From the NCBI GenBank assembly GCA_018679315.1, contig JAHHLF010000209.1, forward strand, positions 1 to 6,377: a stretch of DNA of 6,377 nucleotides, given 5' to 3'. This document shows positions 1-6,377 of this stretch, in pieces; within the stretch, counting starts at the first letter, position 1; every line of letters starts with the position of its first letter. The notes under the pieces were generated by a model that did not search any database, was not told the DNA's origin, and saw only the letters and a program-made list of their open reading frames with translations. The translations under genes were made by a program, and so were the position numbers. The DNA comes from Bacteroidia bacterium (GTDB lineage: Bacteria; Bacteroidota; Bacteroidia; Flavobacteriales; Flavobacteriaceae).

Positions 1-1
1 T

Positions 2-583
2 GTCAGGGCAGAAGTGCCTAAGATGAAATTGGATGATGTCTTTGTGAAAAAAGATGATATCGCTATTGCCGTAAAGACCGAATTGCAGGACGCAATGCTT
101 GATTATGGATATGACATCATTAAAACGCTCGTAACAGATATAGATCCGGATGCTCAGGTTAAGGCAGCCATGAACCGGATCAACGCATCTGAGCGGGAAA
201 AGATCGCTGCACAATTCGAGGGAGATGCTGCGCGCATCCTTATCGTTGAAAAAGCCAAAGCCGAAGCCGAAAGCAAGCGTCTTCAGGGACAGGGTATTGC
301 CGATCAACGACGGGAGATCGCACGCGGACTTGAAGAATCCGTAGAAGTATTGAACAAAGTGGGTATCAATTCGCAGGAAGCTTCCGCTTTAATTGTGGTT
401 ACACAGCACTACGATACCCTACAGGCCATAGGAGAGGAGACGAATACCAATCTCATCTTGCTCCCCAACTCTCCCCAGGCAGGCAGTGATATGCTAAACA
501 ATATGGTAGCCTCCTTTACTGCAAGTAATCAAATAGGTGAAGCCATGAAAAGGCATAATAAGCCGCCCAAGGATGAATCCTAA
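2..583 (+). CDS. SPFH/Band 7 domain protein, HIR/stomatin-like (5'-partial)
   Basis: This is the C-terminal part of an SPFH (stomatin/prohibitin/flotillin/HflK-C) family protein. Such proteins assemble as oligomers on the inner membrane and are thought to organise membrane microdomains or modulate membrane proteases. The frame is already open at base 2 (VRAEVPKMKLDDVF...), so the GTG at 14 is an internal codon and not a start; the N-terminal membrane segment and most of the SPFH domain lie upstream. Visible residues 1-60 complete the SPFH fold (LDDVF, YGYDIIKTLVTDIDPD). Residues 61-112 form the typical Ala/Glu/Lys-rich helix (EREKIAAQFEGDAARI, KAKAEAESKRLQGQGIADQR). Residues 113-182 form the conserved tail (VVTQHYDTLQAIG, LLPNSPQAGSDML), and residues 183-193 are a basic, Pro-rich end. 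From memory of the family, the pattern resembles plant hypersensitive-induced-reaction proteins more than HflK/C. The precise cellular role cannot be told from this window. Confidence 0.9.
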   Translation, partial: VRAEVPKMKLDDVFVKKDDIAIAVKTELQDAMLDYGYDIIKTLVTDIDPDAQVKAAMNRINASEREKIAAQFEGDAARILIVEKAKAEAESKRLQGQGIADQRREIARGLEESVEVLNKVGINSQEASALIVVTQHYDTLQAIGEETNTNLILLPNSPQAGSDMLNNMVASFTASNQIGEAMKRHNKPPKDES

Positions 584-593
584 ATTAGGGAAT

Positions 594-630
594 AAAAAAG
601 GGGTGAAATAGAATTCACCCCTTACTTTTT
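594..630. terminator. Bidirectional Rho-independent terminator
   Basis: A perfect 10-bp stem pairs AAGGGGTGAA (598-607) with TTCACCCCTT (614-623) around the 6-nt loop ATAGAA. On the + strand it is followed by ACTTTTT (624-630), and it is preceded by six A residues (594-599) that become a U-run in a transcript from the - strand. It starts 10 bp after the SPFH stop and lies about 55 bp beyond the glnS stop, between two convergent genes, so it can end transcription from both sides. Confidence 0.88.
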
Positions 631-678
631 CATTTAAATCTATAAACCATTCGGTATATTTATGTGAAACAGCCTGTT

Positions 679-2364
679 TTATTGGGCTGAGTCTAGTTTA
701 GCCCATGTGCTCCTCAAGGTCACAGTTCTGTTAAAAACAAGCTTGGTATCTGTGCTATCGGGGTCTACACAAAAGTATCCGAGGCGTTGAAATTGGTATC
801 TTTCCCCAATTTTAGCCGTTTCCAAGCTGGGTTCCAGGTATCCTGTTCTGATCTCCAATGATTCCGGGTTGATAAACTCCATGAAATCCTTGTCCTTATG
901 GGCATCTGGTGTAGCATCAGTAAAGAGTCGGTCATATAGCCTGATCTCTGCATTTATAGCATGTATTGCCGATACCCAATGAAGCGTTCCCTTTACTTTT
1001 CGCATACTTTCTTCAGTGCCGCTGCCACTCCTGCTTTTGGGATCATACGTGCATTGCACCTCAACCACTTCCCCTGCCTCATTCTTAGTGCAGCTTTCGG
1101 CTTTGATGATATAGCCGTTCTTAAGACGAACTTCCCCTCCTAATTTGAGTCGGAAATACTTTCTGTTCGCTTCCTCTCTGAAATCTGCCTTTTCTATCCA
1201 CAATTCCCCTGAAAATGGTACCTGGCGACTTCCTGCCGATTCATCTTCCGGGTTGTTTTCCGCTGTTAGCCACTCTTCTTCTCCTTCCGGATAGTTTGTG
1301 ATAATAACTTTCAGTGGGTCTAAAACAGCCATAACCCTGGGCGCAATTTTGTTTAGGTGTTCCCGCACGGTAAACTCCAATAAAGAGACATCAACCACGT
1401 TTTCACGTTTTGCAATGCCTATTGTATCTGCAAATTTTCTTATAGATTGCGGTGTATAGCCTCGCCTTCTCAGGCCAGAAATAGTGGGCATTCTGGGGTC
1501 ATCCCAGCCAGAAACCACACCCTTTTCTACCAATTGTAGCAGTTTCCTTTTACTAACAACGGTATGGCTCAAGTTTCGGCGGGCAAATTCTCTTTGTTTA
1601 GGCCTTAGTTTAGGTGCTTCTCTTACCTGGTCAAGGAACCAATCATACAACTCCCGGTGGGGGGCAAACTCCAGCGTACATAAGGAATGTGAAATACCTT
1701 CAATATAATCGCTTTCCCCATGTGTCCAATCGTATAAAGGGTAGATACACCATGTATCCTTGGTTCTGTGATGATCTTTGTGAAGCACCCTATACATAAT
1801 GGGGTCTCGCATTAACATATTGGGTGAACTCATGTCTATTTTAGCCCGCAATACATGCACACCTTCTTCAAACTCCCCATTTTTCATCCCCTCAAAAAGC
1901 GCTAAATTTTCATCGATCGATCGATCCCGATAAGGGCTGTTAATCCCTGATTCTGTGGGTGTCCCCTTCTGTTTGGCCATCTCATCTGAAGACTGACTGT
2001 CTACATAGGCCTTGCCTTCTTTTATCAATTGAACGGCCCAATCGTATAATTGCTGGAAATAGTCAGAGGCATAACATTCGCTATCCCACTGATAACCAAG
2101 CCATTCCACGTCTTTTTTGATAGCATCTACATATTCTTGTTCCTCCTTGATGGGGTTGGTATCGTCATAGCGCAAATTAACCGGGGCATTGTATCTAAGG
2201 CCTAAGCCAAAATTCAGGCAAATAGAGCTGGCGTGGCCTATATGAAGATAGCCATTAGGCTCTGGTGGAAATCGAAATCGTAGATCCGATTTTTCATATC
2301 CTTTTTTCAGATCATCTTCAATGATATGCTCAATAAAATTCAGCGATCTCTCTGTGTCGTTCAT
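679..2364 (-). CDS. glnS: Glutaminyl-tRNA synthetase (GlnRS)
   Basis: A cytoplasmic class Ic aminoacyl-tRNA synthetase that uses ATP to attach glutamine to tRNA-Gln (EC 6.1.1.18). Numbered from the ATG at 2364, it is 561 aa, close to the E. coli enzyme of about 554 aa. The HIGH signature is in PPEPNGYLHIGHA (residues 33-45), followed by RYDDTNP (65-71), DTWCIYPLYD (203-212), HSLCTLEF (226-233), a KMSKS-equivalent TVVSKRKL (268-275) and WDDPRMPTISGLRRRGY (287-303). Residues from about 335 onward form the two anticodon-binding beta-barrels, with HWVSAIHA (462-469), EIRLYDRLF (473-481) and the family's end motif VFNRTV.LR.TWAK (543-556). The frame extends upstream to a TTG at 2385. The ATG at 2364 is preferred because it begins the usual short N-terminus (MNDTERSLNFIE) and because a promoter-like box overlaps the TTG. 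No Shine-Dalgarno is evident, as is common in Bacteroidota. The gene appears monocistronic. The enzyme implies direct Gln charging, without dependence on GatCAB for tRNA-Gln. Confidence 0.97.
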   Translation of the reverse strand: MNDTERSLNFIEHIIEDDLKKGYEKSDLRFRFPPEPNGYLHIGHASSICLNFGLGLRYNAPVNLRYDDTNPIKEEQEYVDAIKKDVEWLGYQWDSECYASDYFQQLYDWAVQLIKEGKAYVDSQSSDEMAKQKGTPTESGINSPYRDRSIDENLALFEGMKNGEFEEGVHVLRAKIDMSSPNMLMRDPIMYRVLHKDHHRTKDTWCIYPLYDWTHGESDYIEGISHSLCTLEFAPHRELYDWFLDQVREAPKLRPKQREFARRNLSHTVVSKRKLLQLVEKGVVSGWDDPRMPTISGLRRRGYTPQSIRKFADTIGIAKRENVVDVSLLEFTVREHLNKIAPRVMAVLDPLKVIITNYPEGEEEWLTAENNPEDESAGSRQVPFSGELWIEKADFREEANRKYFRLKLGGEVRLKNGYIIKAESCTKNEAGEVVEVQCTYDPKSRSGSGTEESMRKVKGTLHWVSAIHAINAEIRLYDRLFTDATPDAHKDKDFMEFINPESLEIRTGYLEPSLETAKIGERYQFQRLGYFCVDPDSTDTKLVFNRTVTLRSTWAKLDSAQ

Positions 2365-2382
2365 CCCAAAAAATGTGAAGGA

Positions 2383-2390
2383 CAAATGTA
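2383..2390 (-). promoter_or_regulatory. Putative -7 box of the glnS promoter
   Basis: Read on the - strand, this is TACATTTG, an exact match to the Bacteroidota -7 consensus TAnnTTTG. A transcript starting about 6-8 nt downstream would have a leader of only about 10 nt before the ATG at 2364. No well-spaced TTG -33 element was found; the nearest TTG (complement of 2421-2423) is about 30 bp upstream, further than the usual spacing of about 19-23 bp. The assignment rests on the single box and its position. Confidence 0.4.
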
Positions 2391-2631
2391 GGAAAAATGT
2401 CCGCTTAACGGCCTATATATCAAGCTGACCATACAATAAATGCGTTTCACAACATATTTGGAGGGGGCGACAACATTAAATTCCCCGCGCGATAATTATA
2501 TATCATATTTGTTGTTAGACACTATGGTAATTAAAATGTTCACTCAAGCATTGAAATTGATAATTGCAAAATAATAGCCATAGGTCGTCCGAAACCTCAA
2601 ATTAATTTTCGGTATACCTACAAGTTGCCGA
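2391..2631. other. Divergent intergenic region between glnS and the T9SS cargo operon
   Basis: About 240 bp, AT-rich, between two divergently transcribed genes, with no credible ORF or RNA gene. It should hold the promoter of the downstream operon, but no full -33/-7 pair for the + strand was found. Weak candidates are TAATTTTC at 2603-2610 (one mismatch to TAnnTTTG) and CATATTTG at 2453-2460 and again at 2504-2511 (one mismatch each). Two small inverted repeats lie near the start of the next gene: CCGAAA (2589-2594) with TTTCGG (2607-2612), and GTTGC (2624-2628) with GCAAC (2634-2638), the latter enclosing the first ATG. Their significance is unknown. Confidence 0.5.
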
Positions 2632-4902
2632 ATGCAACACCTGCTTATGACAACAAAACCGATTATAATCCGCATTTTACTATTTGCATTATTTCTCCTA
2701 GCGGCTTTCACTAGCCAAGGGCAGGATTTAGATGCTCCGGTTGCTGCACCAATTCAGCCCGGTGGAACCACTGCATGGACTGCCGCTTGTGCGAGTGTAG
2801 ATTTTAACGAGTTCTGGGTCAATTTTACCTGGGGTCCGCCTTTGGTTAATAGCGATAATGAATTTATCCTGGAGCTTTCTGACGCCACAGGCGATTTTAG
2901 TAGTCCCGTAGAATTGGCTCGGGATGACTCTCAGAATACAACTTTCGATTTTTATTTTCAGTTTGCCGTTCCTAACGACGTAAGGGGAGAAGGATACCGA
3001 ATGCGCGTTCGAAGCACAAGTCCGGCTGTCACCAGTCCGGTCTCTCCAGCCTACCCCATGTATTACATGGATGTAAATACAGGTTTAACTATCCGGCCGC
3101 AGGGCCAGGCCGACTTCGGAGATGGTACGGCCGAAGTTTGCGATGGAAACAATATCACTTTAGAAGTATATGGGCTTGCTAACCCAGAAACATATCAATA
3201 CAATTGGTACCGAAGCGGGACGCCTATGACTGAATCCAGTCATACGCTCACTGTCTCCCAATCGGGGATGTACAATGTGGAAGTAGACTACGGTACCTGT
3301 TCAGGATCCGGAAATACCTTATCAAATATCATTGATGTAACCGTAGGTTCCAGTTTAGGGATCGCCATCAATCCACCTGCCAAGACAGACCTCTGTAGTG
3401 GGGAAACTGTCGACCTCGTTGCCAATATCACCGGTATGGGGCTGGACTACCAGTGGTTTAAAGACGGAGCGCCCATCACATCTCCTCCAATTCTTGAGGA
3501 CGACACCTATACAGTAGATGCCTCTTCTCCTGGTTTTGAAGGAGATTATCAGGTTGAGATATCCGGTGGTACCGCATGCCTCGAGCGTTCAGCACCCATA
3601 ACGATAACCAATGCAGGAGACTTTACAGTAACACGAGATAATCCCGCTAATGTAGTTGTACTTCCCGGGCAATCACAAACACTGAGCGTTTCAACAACAG
3701 CGAGTGCGCCCACCTATCAATGGTATAGGAATGGCAGCCCGCTCCCAGGTGAAACCAGCGCCAGTACCACGGTAGATGACACTGGAACAGGAACCTATTT
3801 CTGTCGGGTTTCCCTGAGCGGTGGGCCTTGTTCTTCTACGTCGATCGACTCGGAAAATACAAATGTGGTAGTGCCAACTTCCTTAGAATTAGTTATAGAC
3901 TACGCCACTTCGTACAGCGCATGTGTAAACACCAGTATTGTTTTAGAGGTTGCTCAAATCAATGCTATTGATTCTGGTGGCGGAAGTACAGATATTACGG
4001 CAGACCTAATTGGATCCATGACTTATCAATGGAATAAAGATGCAGTTGCCGTTACCGGCGAGACCAACTCAACGATCAGCCTAACAGATATCAGTGAAAA
4101 TGGAAACTACGAAGTAGATGGTAACATCAGCACATACAATGCCACATCAAATACCCTTTCGGTAGAATTGCTTGTTAATGAAACTCTGACAATTTCAAGT
4201 ACGGGCACAGTTAGCTGTGGTCCTGCAGTCGATATTACGCTAAGCACAAGCACATCCCTTACAGGAGAATCTTTCGACTGGTACAGAGATGGTGTGATCA
4301 TAAATAGCACAGATGAAGCTTTGATCGTCAATGATCCAGGAACGTATCAGCTGGCTATCGACCGTTATGGATGTCCGCTTCGGTCGAATGAAATAATAAT
4401 TACCCCGATAGATGATGACCTGATTACTATGGACCCGGAAGGCGCCGTTGTATTCCCGGAAGGTGGGAGCAGAACTGTAAATGCCTCAGGGGGCGATTCC
4501 TATCGCTGGTATGATGCTAATAATGTAGAAATAGCAACGGGATCCTCTTATACGTTCACGGCAGAAGGAAATTATACCCTCATTGCCACACTTGGTGCTT
4601 GTGAGATCATTAAGCCCATCGAAGCAGAATATCTGGACACTTTTAGGGTGCCTAATGTAATTACTGTTAATGGTGATGGTATCAACGATGTATGGGTGAT
4701 CCCTAATTCCTATTCCAATAAACCCGATGTCACAGTGATCATTTACAACGAAAGGGGTGAGGAGATCTTAAACCAAAACGACTATCAAAATAATTGGCCT
4801 GAGGCTTCTATGTCTTTTTACAGACAAAACATGGTCTTCTTTTACAAGATCATGAATACACAAGAAGTATTGAAGCAAGGGACTATAACTGTTATCCGAT
4901 AA
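2632..4902 (+). CDS. Secreted multi-Ig-like protein with T9SS type B (gliding-motility/CHU_C) C-terminal domain
   Basis: A predicted cell-surface or secreted protein of 756 aa, exported first by Sec and then by the type IX secretion system. The N-terminus has a signal peptide (basic residues K9 and R14, hydrophobic core about 15-26, then SQGQ; no lipobox Cys). A second ATG at 2647 (residue 6) gives a more compact signal peptide and may be the true start. Residues about 32-147 look like a fibronectin/beta-sandwich domain ending in GYRMRVRSTSP. About six Ig-like repeats follow (about 150-240, 241-327, 330-415, 416-516, 517-592, 593-668), each with a central aromatic-Trp core: YNWYRSG, YQWFKDG, YQWYRNG, YQWNKD, FDWYRDG, YRWYDAN. 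Most also carry Cys in early or late strands (C170/C223, C255/C316, C529/C581). Residues about 670-756 are the sorting domain: FRVPNVITVNGDGINDVWVI, then VIIYNERGEEI, NNWPEA, FFYKI and a final KQGTITVIR. The downstream PorP/SprF gene supports T9SS export. Ig arrays of this kind usually serve adhesion, but the ligand cannot be told from sequence. Confidence 0.88.
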   Translation: MQHLLMTTKPIIIRILLFALFLLAAFTSQGQDLDAPVAAPIQPGGTTAWTAACASVDFNEFWVNFTWGPPLVNSDNEFILELSDATGDFSSPVELARDDSQNTTFDFYFQFAVPNDVRGEGYRMRVRSTSPAVTSPVSPAYPMYYMDVNTGLTIRPQGQADFGDGTAEVCDGNNITLEVYGLANPETYQYNWYRSGTPMTESSHTLTVSQSGMYNVEVDYGTCSGSGNTLSNIIDVTVGSSLGIAINPPAKTDLCSGETVDLVANITGMGLDYQWFKDGAPITSPPILEDDTYTVDASSPGFEGDYQVEISGGTACLERSAPITITNAGDFTVTRDNPANVVVLPGQSQTLSVSTTASAPTYQWYRNGSPLPGETSASTTVDDTGTGTYFCRVSLSGGPCSSTSIDSENTNVVVPTSLELVIDYATSYSACVNTSIVLEVAQINAIDSGGGSTDITADLIGSMTYQWNKDAVAVTGETNSTISLTDISENGNYEVDGNISTYNATSNTLSVELLVNETLTISSTGTVSCGPAVDITLSTSTSLTGESFDWYRDGVIINSTDEALIVNDPGTYQLAIDRYGCPLRSNEIIITPIDDDLITMDPEGAVVFPEGGSRTVNASGGDSYRWYDANNVEIATGSSYTFTAEGNYTLIATLGACEIIKPIEAEYLDTFRVPNVITVNGDGINDVWVIPNSYSNKPDVTVIIYNERGEEILNQNDYQNNWPEASMSFYRQNMVFFYKIMNTQEVLKQGTITVIR

Positions 4903-4910
4903 CCAAACTG

Positions 4911-6377
4911 ATGAACCGAGTACTGTTGTTTATTTCCATGGTTTTATTACTGGGCGCTAGCCAACTTGCCGCCCAGGAAGACAATCCATTTATCACATAC
5001 GATGTGCCGTCTCAAAACCTATTGAAGTTTAATCGCTTCTTAATAAATCCGACCTTTTCAACTGTTCGGGAAGACAAATCGTATTTCAATGTATTACATA
5101 GAAACCAATCGGTAGATTTTGATGATAACAACCAGGCTTACTTCTTAAGTTATAGTGGAAGGATCAATGACCGTACGGGGCTTGGTCTGAGTTTATACAC
5201 CCAGCGCGAAGGAACTATAAGTAACTATGGGATCCTGGCTAACTATGCATATGGGATCAAACTAAGCGAAAAAAGCAATTTTACTTTCGGGGCCAACTTA
5301 TCATACTATAGCAGTGGTTTTGATGAAAACCGGGCAAATCCAGTAGAAAATGACCCCTTACTGGGTGGTCTTCAGGACAATTCTTTATTTACGTTTCAAC
5401 CCGGATTCAATATATCCTACGGGGACTTTGACTTTGGGGTTTTTGCGGAGAACCTATTTGATTACAATTTGAAAACAAGTGAGTCTATCACGGAATTCAA
5501 GGATAAGACTTTCTCGAGTCATTTACAGTATACACACCAATTTGAAAATGGAAATGGGATTTTTGAACAAGCCCGATTAATGCCTTTGGCCCGGGTTAGG
5601 AAAGTAGGGGAGGAGGACCTCGTTCTTGGAGGCGCGCTCATTCTCGACTTGCCAAAATTGGGATGGCTTCAGGGAGGCTATGATAGTTTTTATGGGGCTT
5701 CGGCCGGAATGGGCTTCAACCTGAACAAACGGCTTTCCATTGGCTATACCATGGAAAAAAGCTTGTCTACCAACTTTGACAATTTTGGACCCACGCATGA
5801 AATATCCTTTGCTTACTCCTTTACACCAAATCTTACGGAAGATCGAGTGATGTTGGAAGATCAGGAGGATCAATTGGTTAGTAATGAGGAGGATCCAACC
5901 GAATCATTTGATGACAAGGACAAAGAGATTGAAGAACTAAAAAGAAGGCTCACTGATAATGATGCCATTCTTGCCGAACTGATGTACCGCCAAGATTCCT
6001 TAGAAAATTTAGAAAGTGGCAGACAGCAAGATTTGGAGCGACGTTTTGAGATGGTGATGCGCATGGTGCGGAATGAAACTAAGGGTGAGCGACCAGACTT
6101 GGAAGAACGTGCCAAAGACCTATACTTCAATGGTCAACAAGACGAAACTGTTGTAGCCCAGCAGGGTCAGGATGATGACAGTAATGAGCCGCCTGTTTTG
6201 AGATACGATCCCAATCAGCAAGTGGTGGCGGCGGCTGAAGAACCAAAAGAATACCAATCGCCAGTTAAGCGTGATAATAGAGGTGTTGCCAGCACCCCGG
6301 TTAGAAAAGACCCCGGGGTAAAGAGCAGAAAATTCAACGACCTCCCTGGTGTTGAAGACGGGTACTACGTTGTAGCC
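4911..6377 (+). CDS. PorP/SprF-family type IX secretion outer-membrane protein with C-terminal extension (3'-partial)
   Basis: An open frame runs from the ATG at 4911 to the last base (489 codons, no stop), so the gene continues beyond the window. Residues 1-22 are a signal peptide (hydrophobic core, ending LAAQ before EDNP). Residues about 25-304 match the PorP/SprF family: NRFLINPTFS (41-50), VLHRNQSVDFDD (61-72), then alternating beta strands such as GLGLSLYTQREG, FTFGANLSYYS, FDFGVFAENLFDYN and RLSIGYTMEKSL, ending in ISFAYSFTPNL, consistent with an outer-membrane barrel. Beyond the barrel lie an acidic linker (about 311-338), a probable coiled coil (about 336-388, EIEELKRRLTDNDAILAEL and onward), ERPDLEERAKDLYF (393-406), a polar linker rich in Gln, Asp and Pro, and LPGVEDGYYVVA at the window edge, which resembles the first strand of a SPOR-like domain. 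PorP/SprF proteins assist T9SS export or surface attachment of a partner such as SprB. The start lies 8 bp after the upstream stop, indicating co-transcription with the cargo gene. Confidence 0.87.
   Translation, partial: MNRVLLFISMVLLLGASQLAAQEDNPFITYDVPSQNLLKFNRFLINPTFSTVREDKSYFNVLHRNQSVDFDDNNQAYFLSYSGRINDRTGLGLSLYTQREGTISNYGILANYAYGIKLSEKSNFTFGANLSYYSSGFDENRANPVENDPLLGGLQDNSLFTFQPGFNISYGDFDFGVFAENLFDYNLKTSESITEFKDKTFSSHLQYTHQFENGNGIFEQARLMPLARVRKVGEEDLVLGGALILDLPKLGWLQGGYDSFYGASAGMGFNLNKRLSIGYTMEKSLSTNFDNFGPTHEISFAYSFTPNLTEDRVMLEDQEDQLVSNEEDPTESFDDKDKEIEELKRRLTDNDAILAELMYRQDSLENLESGRQQDLERRFEMVMRMVRNETKGERPDLEERAKDLYFNGQQDETVVAQQGQDDDSNEPPVLRYDPNQQVVAAAEEPKEYQSPVKRDNRGVASTPVRKDPGVKSRKFNDLPGVEDGYYVVA

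Noticed and set aside
14..16. GTG as a possible start of a complete small SPFH-like gene
   Set aside because: The frame is open to the window edge, and the preceding codons (VRAE) continue the SPFH domain, so the gene is truncated by the window and does not start here.
671..688. AGCC/GGCT inverted repeat around the glnS stop codon
   Set aside because: Only 4 bp of stem and no adjacent U-run. The strong hairpin at 598-623 is the better terminator.
765..953. A 62-codon - strand open frame inside glnS in another frame
   Set aside because: It overlaps the conserved anticodon-binding region of GlnRS in a different frame and has no features of its own.
961..1799. Three + strand open frames of 60-74 codons (961-1143, 1484-1708, 1614-1799) opposite glnS
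   Set aside because: All lie antisense within the conserved glnS coding sequence, have no recognisable protein features, and are shadows of it.
1912..1926. ATCG tandem run forming a 14-bp palindrome
   Set aside because: It lies inside glnS and simply encodes the DRSID stretch. It is too short to be a meaningful repeat or site without conservation data.
2453..2511. CATATTTG occurring twice, 51 bp apart, in the intergenic region
   Set aside because: An 8-base AT-rich repeat is easily expected by chance here. Each copy is one mismatch from the -7 consensus and lacks a spaced -33 TTG.
4107..4331. A 74-codon - strand open frame opposite the Ig-like array
   Set aside because: It is antisense to clear Ig-like coding sequence, with no supporting signal.
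5577..6130. Two - strand open frames (86 and 98 codons) opposite the PorP/SprF gene
   Set aside because: The + strand frame from 4911 is open throughout and encodes family motifs. The antisense frames are Ser/Arg-rich by-products of the acidic coiled-coil codons.

Overview
The window looks like chromosomal DNA of a marine-type Flavobacteriaceae member (phylum Bacteroidota). Three things point there. A secreted multi-Ig protein ends in a gliding-motility-type C-terminal sorting domain and is directly followed by a PorP/SprF-family gene, a pairing tied to the type IX secretion system (T9SS), which is confined to Bacteroidota. The starts lack clear Shine-Dalgarno sequences. A TAnnTTTG-type -7 box lies in front of glnS. 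No mobile element, CRISPR array, tRNA or rRNA was seen.

Layout. (1) 2-583, + strand: the C-terminal 193 residues of an SPFH/Band 7 membrane-scaffold protein, with its 5' end outside the window. (2) 594-630: a strong hairpin with T-runs on both sides, serving as a bidirectional terminator between the convergent SPFH and glnS genes. (3) 679-2364, - strand: a complete glutaminyl-tRNA synthetase gene, glnS. (4) 2365-2631: a divergent, AT-rich intergenic region holding the probable glnS promoter and presumably the promoter of the secretion operon. (5) 2632-4902, + strand: a 756-aa secreted protein with a signal peptide, an N-terminal beta domain, about six Ig-like repeats and a T9SS type B (CHU_C / gliding-motility) C-terminal domain. 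(6) 4911 to the window end, + strand: a PorP/SprF-family outer-membrane protein, open through the last base (489 codons visible). It carries an unusual C-terminal extension of acidic linker, coiled coil, polar linker and the apparent start of a SPOR-like domain.

The first two genes are housekeeping. The last two, 8 bp apart, almost certainly form an operon encoding a cell-surface adhesin-like protein and its dedicated PorP/SprF-type partner for T9SS export or surface attachment. This is the most interesting part of the window. The CTD departs from the usual consensus, and the partner's periplasmic extension could connect the outer-membrane barrel to peptidoglycan. It is probably a lineage-level variant of a known cargo/SprF pair and not a wholly new system.
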